Source of the DNA: Anas platyrhynchos
Lineage: Eukaryota; Chordata; Aves; Anseriformes; Anatidae
DNA length: 64,000 nt
Assembly: GCF_047663525.1 (NCBI RefSeq)
Contig: NC_092591.1
Location: 30,041,001 to 30,105,000, forward strand
Direction: 5' to 3'
The notes under the pieces: generated by a model
Seen by the model: the letters and a program-made list of their open reading frames with translations, nothing else
Databases searched by the model: none
Told to the model about the DNA's origin: nothing
Part shown: positions 35,111 through 45,912 of the stretch, in pieces
How the letters are laid out: each line of letters opens with the position of its first letter
Position numbering within the stretch: the stretch's first letter is position 1
Made by a program: the position numbers and the translations under genes

Positions 35111-35626
35111 ATCCCGGGAGGGGGCCTCATGTGTCAGGGGGTGCCCCCCTGGGTATCCCTATCTCCATCCCAGGAGGGGTCCCCATGTGTAGGGCCGCCC
35201 CCCCGGTCCTCCCCTCCATCCCAAAAGGGATCCCCTTGTGCAGGGCTGCGCCCCCTTGACCCCCTCCCCACCCCAAGAGGGGTCCCCGTGTGTAGGGATG
35301 TGCCATATGGCATCCCCCATCCTGGGAGGGGTCCCTCTTTGTAGGGCTGCCCCCAATGGTCCCCCCTTTCCCATCCCAGAAGGGATCCCCCTGTGTAGGG
35401 CTGCACCCCGTTACCCCCCCACACCCCAAGAGAGGTCCCCATGTGTAGGGTCACACCCCTATTACCCCCCCACACCCTGGTAGGGGTCCCCATGTGTAGG
35501 GTCACACCCCCTATTACCCCCTCCCACCCCAAGAGAGGTCCCCATGTGTAGGGCTGCACCCCCTGCTACCCCCCACACCCCAGGAGGGGTCCCCACGTAT
35601 AGGATCGCACCCCCAGGCCCCCACAC
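35111..35626. repeat. Minisatellite, about 10 copies of a ~51-bp unit
   Basis: Diverged tandem units beginning ACCCCAAGAGAGG or ATCCCAGGAGGGG, then TCCCCATGTGTAGGG and a C-rich end. It lies between the divergent promoter and the TKFC start codon, probably in TKFC intron 1. The unit is close to 51 bp, a multiple of three, so long open frames arise on both strands; these are not taken as coding. Confidence 0.9.
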
Positions 35627-35866
35627 TCCCCCTTCCCCTGCCCTCCCCAGCCCAGCCCAGCCCAGCCCAGCCGGGATGCCCCCATGCAGTGTGGGGGGGG
35701 GCTGGACCTTGCCCTCCCTCAGCCCCCGGCAGAGTTTGGACCCAGGCCGAAGGCTGCACGGGAGCCACAGCACGGGGACAGCCGACGGAGCCGGGGAGCC
35801 CCGCGTCCCTGCGTCCTCCCCCAGTGCCACCGGGACCCCCAGGAGTCGCCGTCCCACCACGCAGCC

Positions 35867-38800
35867 ATGGAGGTGAGCCGGGGGCAGCGCGACGCCCCTC
35901 GCCCCGCTCCCCGTCCCCGTGTCACCACCTCTCCGTGCCCGCAGGCCCCCAAGAAGCTGGTGGGCTCGGTGGCCGGCTGCGCCGACGACACGCTGGCCGG
36001 GCTGGTGGCCTGCAACCCCGGGCTGCGGCTGCTGCGGGGACACCGGGTGGCCCTACGAGCTGACCTGGACGCCCTACGGGGACGCGTGGCCCTGCTCTCC
36101 GGGGGGGGCTCCGGCCACGAGCCCGCCCATGCAGGTGAGTGCCCGCAGCCCCGTTGTGGTGCTGCGGTGACCCCATCCCCAAAATCCCCGAGCCCTCCCG
36201 GCCCTGCTGCTCCACAGGGTACATCGGGAAGGGCATGCTGAGCGGGGTGGTGGCCGGCGCCGTCTTCACCTCTCCCGCCGTGGGCAGCATCCTGGCGGCC
36301 ATCCGGGCGGTGACGCAGGCTGGGGCAGGTACGGGGGCACCCTGGGGTGCTGGGGGGGAGGTGGGTGGCCCTGCTGCCACCTAACTCCCTGCCCCTCCCC
36401 GCAGTGGGGACCCTCCTGATCGTGAAGAACTACACCGGGGACCGGCTGAACTTTGGGCTGGCGCTGGAGAGGGCGCGGGCGGAGGGGGCTGACGTGCAGA
36501 TGGTGGTGGTGGGGGACGACTGCGCCTTCACCAGCCAGAAGAAAGCCGGGCGCCGCGGGCTGTGCGGCACCGTCCTCGTGCACAAGGTCCGCGGGGGTCC
36601 CCCTGGTGCCCCTAAGGGGGGGGGACGATGCGCAGGGGACCCTCACCCCTTGCTGCCCCCCTCCCTTTGCAGGTGGCCGGGGCCCTGGCGGAGGCGGGGG
36701 CGAGCCTGGATGAGATCGTCAAGAGGGTGTCGGCAGTCACCAAAGCCATGGGTAGGCGCGCGGGACCCTCCCCGGTGACAGATAAGAGGCACCAGCACGG
36801 GGTGGACTTCAGCCCGAGCCGGGCACCCCACGTGCCCGCAGCGTGGCCGGGGCACGGTGGCGTTCCTGCCTCCCCGTGTGGCTGTCCGCGTGCCCGCCGC
36901 CTGCCCCGAGATGTGGCACACAGCCCTCCTTCTCCCCGCCACCTGCAGGCACCCTGGGGCTCAGCCTGTCCCCGTGCAGCGTCCCCGGCTCCAAGCCCAC
37001 CTTCCAGCTGGCCGACGATGAGATGGAGCTGGGGCTGGGTGAGGAGCTGCCCCCTCGCCTCCCCCCTGTGCCAGGCTGCTGGCGGGCGCGGGGGCCACGT
37101 GCCCCCGGGTGCCAGCGTGGGGTGACGCTGCCCTGTCCCTGCAGGGATCCACGGCGAGGCCGGAGTCCGCAGGATGAAGGTGAGCAGCGTCCCCTCGCCC
37201 CGCTCCTCTCCCTGTCCCCCTCTCTGGCCTCACGGTCCCCTGCACCTTTGCCAGGTGATGCCGGCGGATGAGGCGGTGGAGACGATGCTGGCGCACATGA
37301 CAGACCCTGCCAACGCCTCCCACCTGCCCCTGAGCCGCGGTGAGCCCCCCCGGGTGTCCCCTGAGCCCCCCCGGGACACCCCCTGCACGTCCAAGGAGGT
37401 GGGGGGGGGCTTCACTCTGCTCGCTGCCTCGCAGGTGCTGCCGTGGTGCTGGTGGTGAACAACCTGGGCGGGCTGTCCTGCCTGGAGCTGGGCATCGTGG
37501 CCGGCGCTGCCGTGCGTGGGCTGGGTGAGTCTGGGGGCACCCCGGAACCCCCCCCGGAGCTCTCTGCTCCTGAGGGAGCCTTCCTGCAAAGCCACCTCGC
37601 TCACGGCCACCCTTAACCCGTGCAGAGAGACGAGGAGTGCGCATCGCCCGGGCCCTGGTGGGCTCCTTCATGACGGCGCTGGAGATGGCCGGGGTCTCCC
37701 TCACCCTCATGCTGGCGGACGAGGAGCTGCTGGGGCTGATTGGTGAGCCCCCACGGGTGGGGAGGTGGCACGGGACACGCAGGGTGGCCCTGGACGCCGG
37801 CACTCGTGGGCACACGGGATTGGGGCCGTGGATTTGGTGTCTCCCGCTGAGCTGCCAGTTGCCTCCCTCCTCCCCTGCTGCTCCAGATGCCGAAACCACG
37901 GCCATGGCTTGGCCCAACCTGGTTGCGGGACCCGCCGTGAGCCAGAGACCGGAGGTGCCGGCACCAAACGAGGGACCAGAGCCGCAGCCAGCTCAGCAAG
38001 CGCCCAGCGCAGGTCAGGGTGGCCGCGGGAAGGAGCTGTCCCCGCTCCCTGCCTCAGTTTCCCTGCCTCCCCTGAGTTCAAAGCCAGGCAGGGGGGTGAC
38101 GTCTCCTCCCTGCAGGGCCTGGCACGAAGAGGGTGCAGCTGGTCCTGGAGCGGGTGTGCAGCACCCTGCTGGGCCTGCAGGACAAGCTCAACGAGCTGGA
38201 CCGCGCGGCGGGCGATGGGGACTGCGGCCACACACACGCCCGGGCCGCACGAGGTGGGTGCCACCCGTTCCCTGCGTCAGGACACCCCCAGCTGCCCCCT
38301 CGGAGGAGCAGGGGCTGCTCCATGATGTCCCTCGGCGGGGAGCGAGGACCCCCAGGCCTTGAAATACGGCCCCCACTGGGGGACAGGGTCCCCTTGCGCT
38401 GCTGGATCCCCACAGACTCCCTTTTTACCCCTCTGCCCCGCAGCCATCCAGGAGTGGGTGCGCGCCCGGCCCCCGCCGGCAGCCCCGGCCCAGCTCCTCT
38501 CGGCGCTGGCCGACCTGCTGCTGGAGAAGATGGGCGGCTCCTCCGGTGTGGTGAGCGCGGGGTGAAAAGAGGGAGCGCGAATTGGGACCCCCATTTTGTC
38601 CCCCCTCACCCCGCTGCCACCGCGGTGGTGATGGGGCTGCTGTCCCCACAGCTCTACGGGCTCTTCCTGACGGCGGCCGCCCGGCCCCTGCACAACCGCA
38701 GCGACCTCCCGACCTGGGCTGACGCCATGGACGCTGGCATCGAAGCCATGCGGCGGTGAGTGCTGCAGGACCCCCGCGGGACCCCCCCCAAGCCCCTCTG

Positions 38801-39310
38801 CGGGCTCCTGCCAAGCGCTGTGCTCGCCACGCAGGTACGGAGGAGCTGCCCCGGGGGACAGGACGATGGTGAGTGCCATCACGAAATGGGAAGCGTGACA
38901 GTGTCCCGACGCTGCCCTCTTTCCCTGGGGGCTGTCGGTGGCCCTGGCGCTCAGCCCCCTGCCCGTGTCTCCCAGCTGGACTCGCTGTGTGCTGCAGCAC
39001 AGGCGCTGCACGCCCTGCGCAGCCCCGGAGCTGAGCTGCTGACGGTGCTGGCCTCCGCCGTGCAGGTACAGGGATGGGGGGGGGACAGAGGATGGGCAGA
39101 ACGGGATGGAAACAGCCGCACCAGGCGTGCCCTGAGTGCTCCCTGTCCCCCTGGCAGAGCGCGGAGGAGGCAGCAGAAGCCACCCGGCACATGGAGGCTG
39201 GTGCGGGCAGAGCCAGCTACATCAGCTCGGCCCAGCTGCTGCAGCCTGACCCCGGGGCAGTGGCGGCGGCGGCCGTGCTGCGCGCCGTGCTGGAGGGGCT
39301 GCGGGGCTGA
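35867..39310 (+). CDS. TKFC: TKFC: triokinase / FMN cyclase (dihydroxyacetone kinase)
   Basis: Bifunctional cytosolic enzyme: ATP-dependent phosphorylation of dihydroxyacetone and glyceraldehyde (fructose metabolism), and FAD-AMP lyase forming cyclic FMN. Seventeen coding exons: 35867-35872, 35945-36134, 36218-36328, 36405-36586, 36673-36751, 36949-37038, 37145-37179, 37255-37339, 37435-37524, 37626-37742, 37887-38012, 38116-38253, 38444-38550, 38652-38755, 38835-38868, 38976-39065, 39158-39310; 578 residues (human 575). The first coding exon holds only Met-Glu. The N-terminal DhaK domain has the glycine-rich [13 protein letters not shown] and the substrate-binding His in [12 protein letters not shown] variable linker near residues 340-375 leads to the C-terminal DhaL domain with [15 protein letters not shown] and the [10 protein letters not shown] end. 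Human has GTTH after GDC; here it reads GHTH. It converges on CYB561A3. No canonical poly(A) signal was found downstream. Confidence 0.96.
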
Positions 39311-39800
39311 GGGAGGGCGGCCGGCCTGTGGTTGCCCCCCCTCGGCTCCCTGAGGCTGCGGAGGCGATGGGAGATGCGGCAGCATGCCCCCAGTGTCCCC
39401 AGTGAATGTTTGTGGTCCCCAAAAGTTGGCTCAGTGTCTGTCCTTGTGCAGAGAGGGGTGGGGTGGTGGGATTTGGGGCTGGGGGGAGGCGGCTGGTCCC
39501 CATGTCGAGGGGGGGAGATCCCTGAGCGTGATGGCTGGGGAGGAAGGAAGCTGCTGGGCCACCCACGAGCCCTCATCTCTGCCCCGTGGCTGGCTGGGGA
39601 AACCAGGAGGCTCACATGGCTGCACTCACGGGGTGTGGAGGAAGCTCCAGAAAGGGGGCAAAACAGGAACTCGGGGACCAGGGCAGAGCCTGCCCTGCAC
39701 CACGGGGTGAGGGGAACCACGCAGCGGCCCCAGCACGGGGTGAGCACAGGGACTGGGTTGGGCCGCCCCAAAGGACGCAGGTGCAAGAGTGCTGCGGAAG
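39311..39800. other. TKFC 3' flank
   Basis: 3' UTR and intergenic sequence between the converging TKFC and CYB561A3. No AATAAA or ATTAAA was found on the plus strand here, and there is no other recognisable feature. Confidence 0.5.
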
Positions 39801-39807
39801 CCAGCGC

Positions 39808-39813
39808 TTTATT
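39808..39813 (-). promoter_or_regulatory. Poly(A) signal of CYB561A3
   Basis: TTTATT on the plus strand, about 490 bases beyond the CYB561A3 stop at 40305-40307. Confidence 0.75.
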
Positions 39814-40304
39814 AAGCGTCCCTGAGGGCTGCTGAGCTGGTCCCACCACCACACACACATCCCCCCGAGGGGTAAGGCACGCTGCAAGGCCTCCGGCCGA
39901 CCCCGCAGAGGAGGCAGGGCTGGGGCAGCTCGTGCTGTGCTGGCTCCCAGCACCACCAGTCACGGGGCGCTCCTCTGGCAGCTTCCGACCTGACGAGGTG
40001 CTCAAGATGGCACCGCAGGGCTCAGGGGCAGCCGATTTGGCACAGATCCCGGTCCGGGCGTGAGGGGACAGCTGGACCCCGCAAGAGCTGGCAGGCAGAG
40101 GCACGAGGACGCAGGCAAAAAGGTGTCCCCACTGCAGCGGTGTCTCTGCTGTGAGGCAGCTGACCCCGGTTCTTCCCACCGACAGAAGAGCGTTGGGCAC
40201 AGGCAGCCCGGAGAAGGCGAGGCGTCGGGGCAGGCGGGAGAGCAACGGGGTCGGAGAGCTCCAGGCTGGCAGCCCCGGCACGGCAGGGGGAGATCTCGGA
40301 GGCG

Positions 40305-41904
40305 TCAGCGCTCAGTGCCGAGCAGGGGCTGCAGGGAGATGTGGGTGAGCCTGGAGCCTGCGCTCCCCTGCCCAGCCCAGCCCAGGGACGGACCGGTTGG
40401 GGCTACAGGGGGTGGCAGACCCCCGGCTCGGCTCCTCAAAGCCACCCTGGGAGCCGATGTGCAGCACCACAGCGCTGCGGGTACCTGGCGCGTGTCCGTG
40501 GAGCCGTCCTCGGGGCGCTTCCAGTCGGGCTTGGCCAGGGCGCACAGCACCAGGACCCCAAAAAGGACAATGAGGAGCCCCAGAGTGTTGGCGAAGACAG
40601 CCTCGGGGGGCAGGCGGTTGTAGGGCACCGGCGCTGTCCCATTCTTCCTGCGGAGGAGAATCACAAGGCTGGCTCTGTGCCCCCAGCACAGCTTCACTTG
40701 CTACAGCAGGAAGAATCCCACAACCCCAGCAGCCCCATAACACCGCTCCCGTGGCTGCCTGTCCCGTCTGAGGCCGTCCCAGCCCCCTGGCCCCTGAGGG
40801 TGCTGCTGCAAGGAGCCGCCAGTGGCTGTTATACAAAGCAGCACGGGGCTGGAGGTGACATCTGGAGAGTCACGACCCACCAAGAGCCTTCCTCATCACG
40901 TCCAGCCTTCCCCGCAGCCCACATAACTCCTTATCCACCCTGCAGCAGGGAGCTGCGGTGGTTAACCACGCACCTGGGCCGGGGGGAAAGTTTTCACTTC
41001 CCTTAGTTAAGCCCATGCTTAGTTTCGGTTGATAGCACTGCAAGCACGGAGATAAAAATACAGTCCCAGCTCCCCAGCCTCTCGCCCCGCGGGGGCTTTC
41101 CCCGTCGCTGGTCCGGCAGAGCCCCGCTGCAACACTCACAGGCTGAAGAAGAGCTTCTCGTTGATTCCCGACACGCAGGATGCCACGGAGAGCATGAGGA
41201 TGGTGGAGCCGAAGAAGACGTGGACGGGCTTGTAGAGGGCACGGAGCCAGGGGGGCGCGTAGGGCAGCAGGAAGGCGCTGAAGCCAGCCAGCCACTGCGG
41301 AGAAAGGGATTGAGGAAGGGAAATTTGGGGGGCTGGGACGCAGGGCGGGTTGGGGGGGATGGAACACGCACCCACCTGGCAGGAAAAGAGCAGCACGGTG
41401 GCCAGCCCCAGCCAGCTGTGCAGCGAGTACATGTTGGGCGTCTTGGAGGCGTTGTGGAAGCCGAAGACGGCCACCAGCCCCACCACCGTGAGGCCGAAGG
41501 CTGTCAGGGCCAGGGCGCCGTGCAGGAGCTTCCAGGGGAGCTTGGGGCCGTGCCAGGCGGGGGGCAGGCGGTACACCAGGGCCGCTGGCGGGGCGAGAGG
41601 GGTCAGGGGGAGCCGGGGGGGACCAGGGGGGAGCAGGGGAAGCACGGGGGGTGCAAAGGGGAGCAGGGGGGAGCAGAGGGGACCAGGGGGGGAGCAGGGG
41701 GTTTCTGCCTGGCCACTCACCTGCTCCGTAGAGCACCACCATGCCCGCCACCATCAGCACCGGGTGCCAGTTGAACATTCGGGCGCTGCCGTCCCAGGCG
41801 AAGCCCCCGCGCCAGCGCTGGCACCAGGCGGCCACGAAGGCCAGGCAGAGGAGGCCCAGGCCGGCCAGGAAGGCGCAGAAAGGCCGCAGGGGCACGGCCA
41901 GCAT
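40305..41904 (-). CDS. CYB561A3: CYB561A3: lysosomal cytochrome b561 family member A3
   Basis: Six-helix transmembrane di-haem ferric reductase of late endosomes and lysosomes that uses cytosolic ascorbate. Five coding exons, 5' to 3': 41721-41904, 41376-41584, 41140-41294, 40485-40647, 40305-40328; 244 residues (human 242). Axial haem histidines are visible in MFNWHPVLM (His47), LHSWLG and KPVHVFFG, with another conserved His in FGFHNASK. The last exon has only 24 bases; its acceptor was chosen because it gives RQPLLGTER, matching human RQPLL. The next acceptor upstream gives an unrelated tail. The C-terminal Leu-Leu may be an endolysosomal sorting signal (inference). A 5' UTR intron is likely: acceptor at 41929/41930, donor near 42245. 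The spliced leader then has an out-of-frame ATG. Head to head with TMEM138. Confidence 0.94.
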
Positions 41905-41929
41905 CGCGGCACCGGGGGGGCGGCCGAGC

Positions 41930-42440
41930 CTGGAAGGGAAATTCGAGCTCCGTCAGCCTCCCCGCCCGGCTCCCCGCTGCGGGCGGGCACCGGGGGGAGG
42001 AGCCGGCCCCAAACGGGAACCCGCACCCCGGGGGCGGCCCCGCCGCCAGCCACACGCCTCCCGGGGGGTGGAGGGGGGGGAGCCCCGGGTGCGCCCCCCC
42101 CCCGTGCTCCCCGCAGCCCCTCACGCACCCGCGGGCTCCCTGCGCCCCCCCCCCGTCCCCGCTCCCCCTCACCGGCCGCGGGGAAGCAGCCCCGGGCCCC
42201 CCCCCGCCGCCTCCGCCGCTTCCCCCGCTTCCCCCTCGCCCTCACTGGGCGCCGCCATGTTGGGGGGGGACGCTCTAGCCGCCCGACTCGGTGGTCCCCC
42301 CGCGCCGGGCAGGGGAGAGCCGGGGAGAACCATAGAGAGCGGCGGCTAGAGCGGCCCCCCCGCGCTTCCGCTTCCTCCTTCTCTTCCTCCCCCCTCCCCG
42401 CGCGCGCCGTTGCTATGGAGACGCAAGATGGCGGCCGCGG
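41930..42440. promoter_or_regulatory. Bidirectional CYB561A3/TMEM138 promoter
   Basis: A CpG-dense block with long C and G runs. It contains CCATAGAGA at 42330-42338, TAGAGCGGC at 42347-42355, and the X-box/YY1 element at 42409-42433. A noncoding TMEM138 exon 1 probably ends at 42440, before GTGAGC. Confidence 0.7.
42409..42433 (+). promoter_or_regulatory. RFX X-box plus YY1 site, TMEM138 promoter
   Basis: GTTGCTATGGAGAC (X-box-like; RFX factors drive ciliary genes) is followed two bases later by CAAGATGGCG, the core of the YY1 start-proximal motif. It matches the TMEM216 copy at 45076-45100 in 24 of 25 bases. Confidence 0.75.
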
Positions 42441-43116
42441 GTGAGCGCTGGGCCGGGGGCACCGGGGGGAGCCGGGCACCGCCGGGACGGCACCGGGGGA
42501 GGCTCGGGGGGGAGCTGGAGCCGCTCGGGGGTGGGCTGGGGCCGCTCGGGGATCGGCGGGCTGCGAGTCCGGGGGGTGATTCCCAGCCCCGGGGGTCCCC
42601 TGGTAGAGAAGGGCCCGGCCCTGCCCCCCCGGCCCCTGCCTCACCCGCGCCTCCCCGCCCGGCGCCGCGGGGTGAGGTGGTGGGGAGCGCTGCTGGGGCA
42701 CGGCCTGGCCTGCTCAGCGCTGCCGGGGAGAGGTGTGAGTAATCTGCCCGTGGTTCCCTAGGGCTCGCACGTCCTCCTCGTCCCCTGTGGTTTTTGTGTT
42801 TTTTTTTTCGTGTTTGCTCCGTGAAATCGGGGGCAGTTGGAGCCTGGAGGGTGGGAGAGAGCGGCCAAAGAGAGCCCCTGGGAACCGTCAGGACGCGCTG
42901 TGGCTTTCACCCCGCTTTGAGTTTCCTGGCAGAGGAAGGTGGCAGGGTTCAGGAGCTGGGCTCCCTACCAAGCAAAACCTCTGCTCCCCCCGCAGGTGCC
43001 AGCTGTAGGGAGCGGCGATGCTGAGCCCCCGATGCTGAGCCCCTGGCACCACACCATGAGCTGCCTGCACCGCTGGGGATGCCGGGGCTGAGGGCTCCAG
43101 CCCCCCGGGAAGGAAG

Positions 43117-44568
43117 ATGCTCCAGACCAGCAATTACAGCCTGGTGCTGTTCCTGCAGTTTCTGCTGCTGTTCTACGACCTGTTTGTCAACTCCTTCTCG
43201 GAGCTGCTCCGCACAGCCCCTGCTGTCCAGCTCATCCTCTTTATGTGAGTGCCAGCAGGGCAGGGCAGCGGGGCAGAAGGGCTGGGCTCTCACCGTGCCT
43301 CTCCTCTCCCTCAGCATCCAGGACATCGCCATTCTCTTCAACGTCATCATTATCTTCCTCATGTTCTTCAACACCTTCGTCTTCCAGGCCGGGCTGGTCA
43401 ACCTCCTCTTCCACAAGTTCAAGGGGACCATCCTGCTGTCCGCAGCCTACCTGGCGCTCAGCATTTCCTTCCACGTCTGGGTCATGGTAGGCTGGGGGCT
43501 GCCCAATTTGCCCAAGGGCACACAGGCAGCAGCCACCACCCCCTGCTGCCTTCTGTCCCTTTCCCAGGAGAGGCAGGGCACGGTTTCCCACTGCTGGGGA
43601 CGTTTTGGTGTGCCCCCATCCCTGTTGCCCCCCTGATTGGGCTGGTAGGGAGCTGCCACATCCCAGCCCCCGCCCTCAGCGCTGCGACCTGCTGCAAAAT
43701 CCTCTTTCCCCAGGGAAAGCGTGGCGGCTCTGGCTGCGTGCTGCCACAGAAGCCCCCGCTGGAGCGATCCCTGCTGAAGGCTGTGGCGGCAGCTCCCAGT
43801 TTACCTGGGATTAATCCCCAGCAAATGCCCGTGCAGGGAGGCTGGGGGCAGCCCCTTCCTGCTGGCTTCAAGCCCTGGGGGTCCCCTTCTGTCCCCTGTT
43901 CCCTGTCCCAGCTGCCAGTCCCCAAAATGGGGATTCCACAGGGCTGGGGCGAGGGCTTGTCCCCACCCCACTGCCCCAGGGACATTGGGGTAGTGCCCGG
44001 GGCCGTCCTGCCCACGCTGTCCGGGCAGGGGATTGATGGGGATTTGCAGGGATCTGAAGAGCGAGGCCAGAATAGGTCCTGGCTCGCTGCCCAAATCCCC
44101 TGAGCCGCTTAACCTTTGGGATGCGGCTGCTCCCGGAGCCAGCAGCATCACATGGGCCCGGGATCAGCGGCGGCCAGGCCGTGGGAGCCGGAGGTGCTGC
44201 CCCCAAGCTGAGGCATGTGTCCTTCCTCCTGTCCCCGTCAGAACCTGCGGTGGAGGGACTCCAGCCGCTTCGTCTGGACCGAGGGCCTGCAGACGCTTTT
44301 TGTTTTCCAGCGGCTGGGTAAGGGCTCGCGTCGGCTGGGGCAGCAGGAGCAGAGAGGGAGGCTGGGGGCTCCTGGAGGCCGTGTGGGCACCCCAGGCCCT
44401 TCTGGCCGTGACCCCAAAAGGCCTCCCCTCACCTCCTTCCCTCTGTGTCCCGCAGCGGCCGTGCTCTACTGCTACTTCTACAAGCGGACGGCGGTGCACC
44501 TGGGCGACCCCCTCTTCTACCAGGACTCGCTCTGGCTGCGCAAGGAGTTTGCTCACTTCCGCGGCTGA
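43117..44568 (+). CDS. TMEM138: TMEM138: ciliary transition-zone membrane protein
   Basis: Small multi-pass membrane protein needed for cilium assembly; human mutations cause Joubert syndrome. Four coding exons: 43117-43244, 43315-43486, 44242-44317, 44456-44568; 162 residues, the human length. It starts [16 protein letters not shown], with an N-glycosylation sequon (NYS). Hydrophobic helices lie around residues 8-27, 36-60 ([19 protein letters not shown]), 77-96 and 124-136. It ends DSLWLRKEF then AHFRG. An additional noncoding exon probably ends at 42440, and the coding exon begins after the acceptor at 42995. The leader has several upstream ATGs (43018, 43032, 43056, 43079). TMEM216 follows 530 bases downstream in the same direction. 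Confidence 0.96.
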
Positions 44569-44806
44569 CGGCGCCGCTCCAGCTTGCCCCTCTGCAACTC
44601 CTCTCCCCGAGGGACGGATCCCAGAGGCCGGGGGAGCTGGGCCGGGCCCCTCAGCGGTGCTCTTTGTGCTTCCAGCGTCCAGGCCCGCTGCTGGCGCTGG
44701 CGCGGCTCATGCAGACGGCAGGGATCAGCAGGATGCTGGTGTGTCCTGGTCTGCCTCTGCGTCACAGCCCCTGGTGGGACTTGGGTGTTTTTGTGGGTAG
44801 TAAAGG

Positions 44807-44812
44807 AATAAA
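44807..44812 (+). promoter_or_regulatory. Poly(A) signal of TMEM138
   Basis: AATAAA about 240 bases after the TMEM138 stop and only about 280 bases before the TMEM216 start codon. Confidence 0.85.
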
Positions 44813-45033
44813 CTCGCTGTGTTTTCCAGAGGCTGCTCTGTCTGTGCGTCCCTGGGCCCTCCTGCTCTCCCCTTCCGCGGGGAGCATCCCTGCCTGCTGT
44901 GGGGAGAGCAGGAAACGCAGGGCCAGGCTTCTGGGGGGGGGTCACAGAGCGGGTTGGTGGCCCGTATGGGACAGACACACGGACAGGGGAGCCGCGGGCC
45001 TCGAACCCGCGCCCCCCGCCCCCGGTCCTCCAG

Positions 45034-45100
45034 AACCATAGAGAGGGCGGGCAGAGCGGCGCGCGCTCCCCGCCGGTTGCCATGGAGACGCAAGATGGCG
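45034..45100 (+). promoter_or_regulatory. TMEM216 promoter with X-box and YY1 site
   Basis: CCATAGAGA at 45036-45044, AGAGCGGC at 45053-45060, then GTTGCCATGGAGAC (45076-45089) and CAAGATGGCG (45091-45100). The same order of elements occurs in the TMEM138 promoter. The start codon of TMEM216 (45095) lies inside the YY1-like motif. Confidence 0.75.
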
Positions 45101-45912
45101 CCCAGGGGTGAGGAGCGCGGCGGGGCCGTAACGGGGACCGGGGGTGGCGAGGGGGGTGGGGGGCTCGGAGCGGGGCCGTGACCCCCCCCTGGGCTCCCCC
45201 TCAGGCCGCCAGCGCTCCTCGGTGCCGCTGCAGGTGCTGCTGTTCCTCAACGGCTGGTACAGCGCCACCTACTTCGTGGCCGAGGCCTTCATCTTCGCCT
45301 ACAAGGGTGAGCCTTCCTCCTCCCCCCCCCCAGCCCCTCCTCATCCTCCTCTCGCCCCCCCCTCCTCGCCCCGCGGTGGGGCGGGGGCGCTGAGCCGGCC
45401 GTGCCCGCAGCGCTGCTGCTGCCCTACCCCGTCAGCAACCTGCTGCTGGACGCGGCGCTGCTGCTGCTCTACCTGGGCACCGAGGCCACCCGCATCTTCT
45501 TTGGTGAGTCCTGGGGAAGGGGCTTCCTCACGGCCCTCCCCCACTCCCCCTGCTGCTGCCCCATCCCGGGGGTTTTGGGGGGAATGGGGCAGCCCCCGCC
45601 CCGCTGACCGTGCGCCCCGCAGGCTCCAAGGGCAACCTGTGCCAGCGGAAGGTGCCGCTCGCCGTTAGCTTGGCCCTCACCGTGCCGGCGGCCGTGATGG
45701 CAGCCTACTACCTGCTGCTGCAGACCTACACCCTGCGCCTGGAGGCCATCCTCAGCGCCATCCTGCTGCTCTTCTACGCCGCGGAGCTGCTGCTGGGCGT
45801 CCTGGCGCTGCTCTCCTTCTCCAGGTACAGCACGGGGCGAGGGCAGCGCCGCGGTGCTGCGGGCTGCTCTGCTCACACGTCCCCTGTCCTTCGCAGCGTT
45901 GATGCGTATTGA
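45095..45912 (+). CDS. TMEM216: TMEM216: tectonic-complex transmembrane protein
   Basis: Four-pass protein of the ciliary transition zone (MKS/B9 module); human mutations cause Joubert and Meckel syndromes. Five exons: 45095-45107, 45205-45306, 45411-45503, 45623-45824, 45897-45912; 141 residues (human 145). The start MAPRG matches the human internal Met; the human upstream extension is not seen. Helices: VLLFLNGWYSATYFVAEAF, the leucine-rich LLLDAALLLLYLG, VSLALTVPAAVMAAYYLLL, and LEAILSAILLLFYAAELLL, separated by conserved GSKGNLCQRKVPL. The C-terminus ends SVDAY against human SSMDRI, a diverged last exon of 16 bases. An out-of-frame ATG at 45082 precedes the start. Confidence 0.95.

Noticed and set aside
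35134-35559. A repeat-rich 141-codon minus-strand frame in the minisatellite.
   Set aside because: It is open only because the unit is about 51 bases, a multiple of three; there is no start context, homology or splice support.
44985-45025. A tRNA T-arm-like hairpin on the minus strand (GCGGG stem, TTCGAGG loop, CCCGC) with a B-box match.
   Set aside because: No A-box, D-arm or matching acceptor stem is found upstream at the right distance; it is a chance hairpin in GC-rich sequence.
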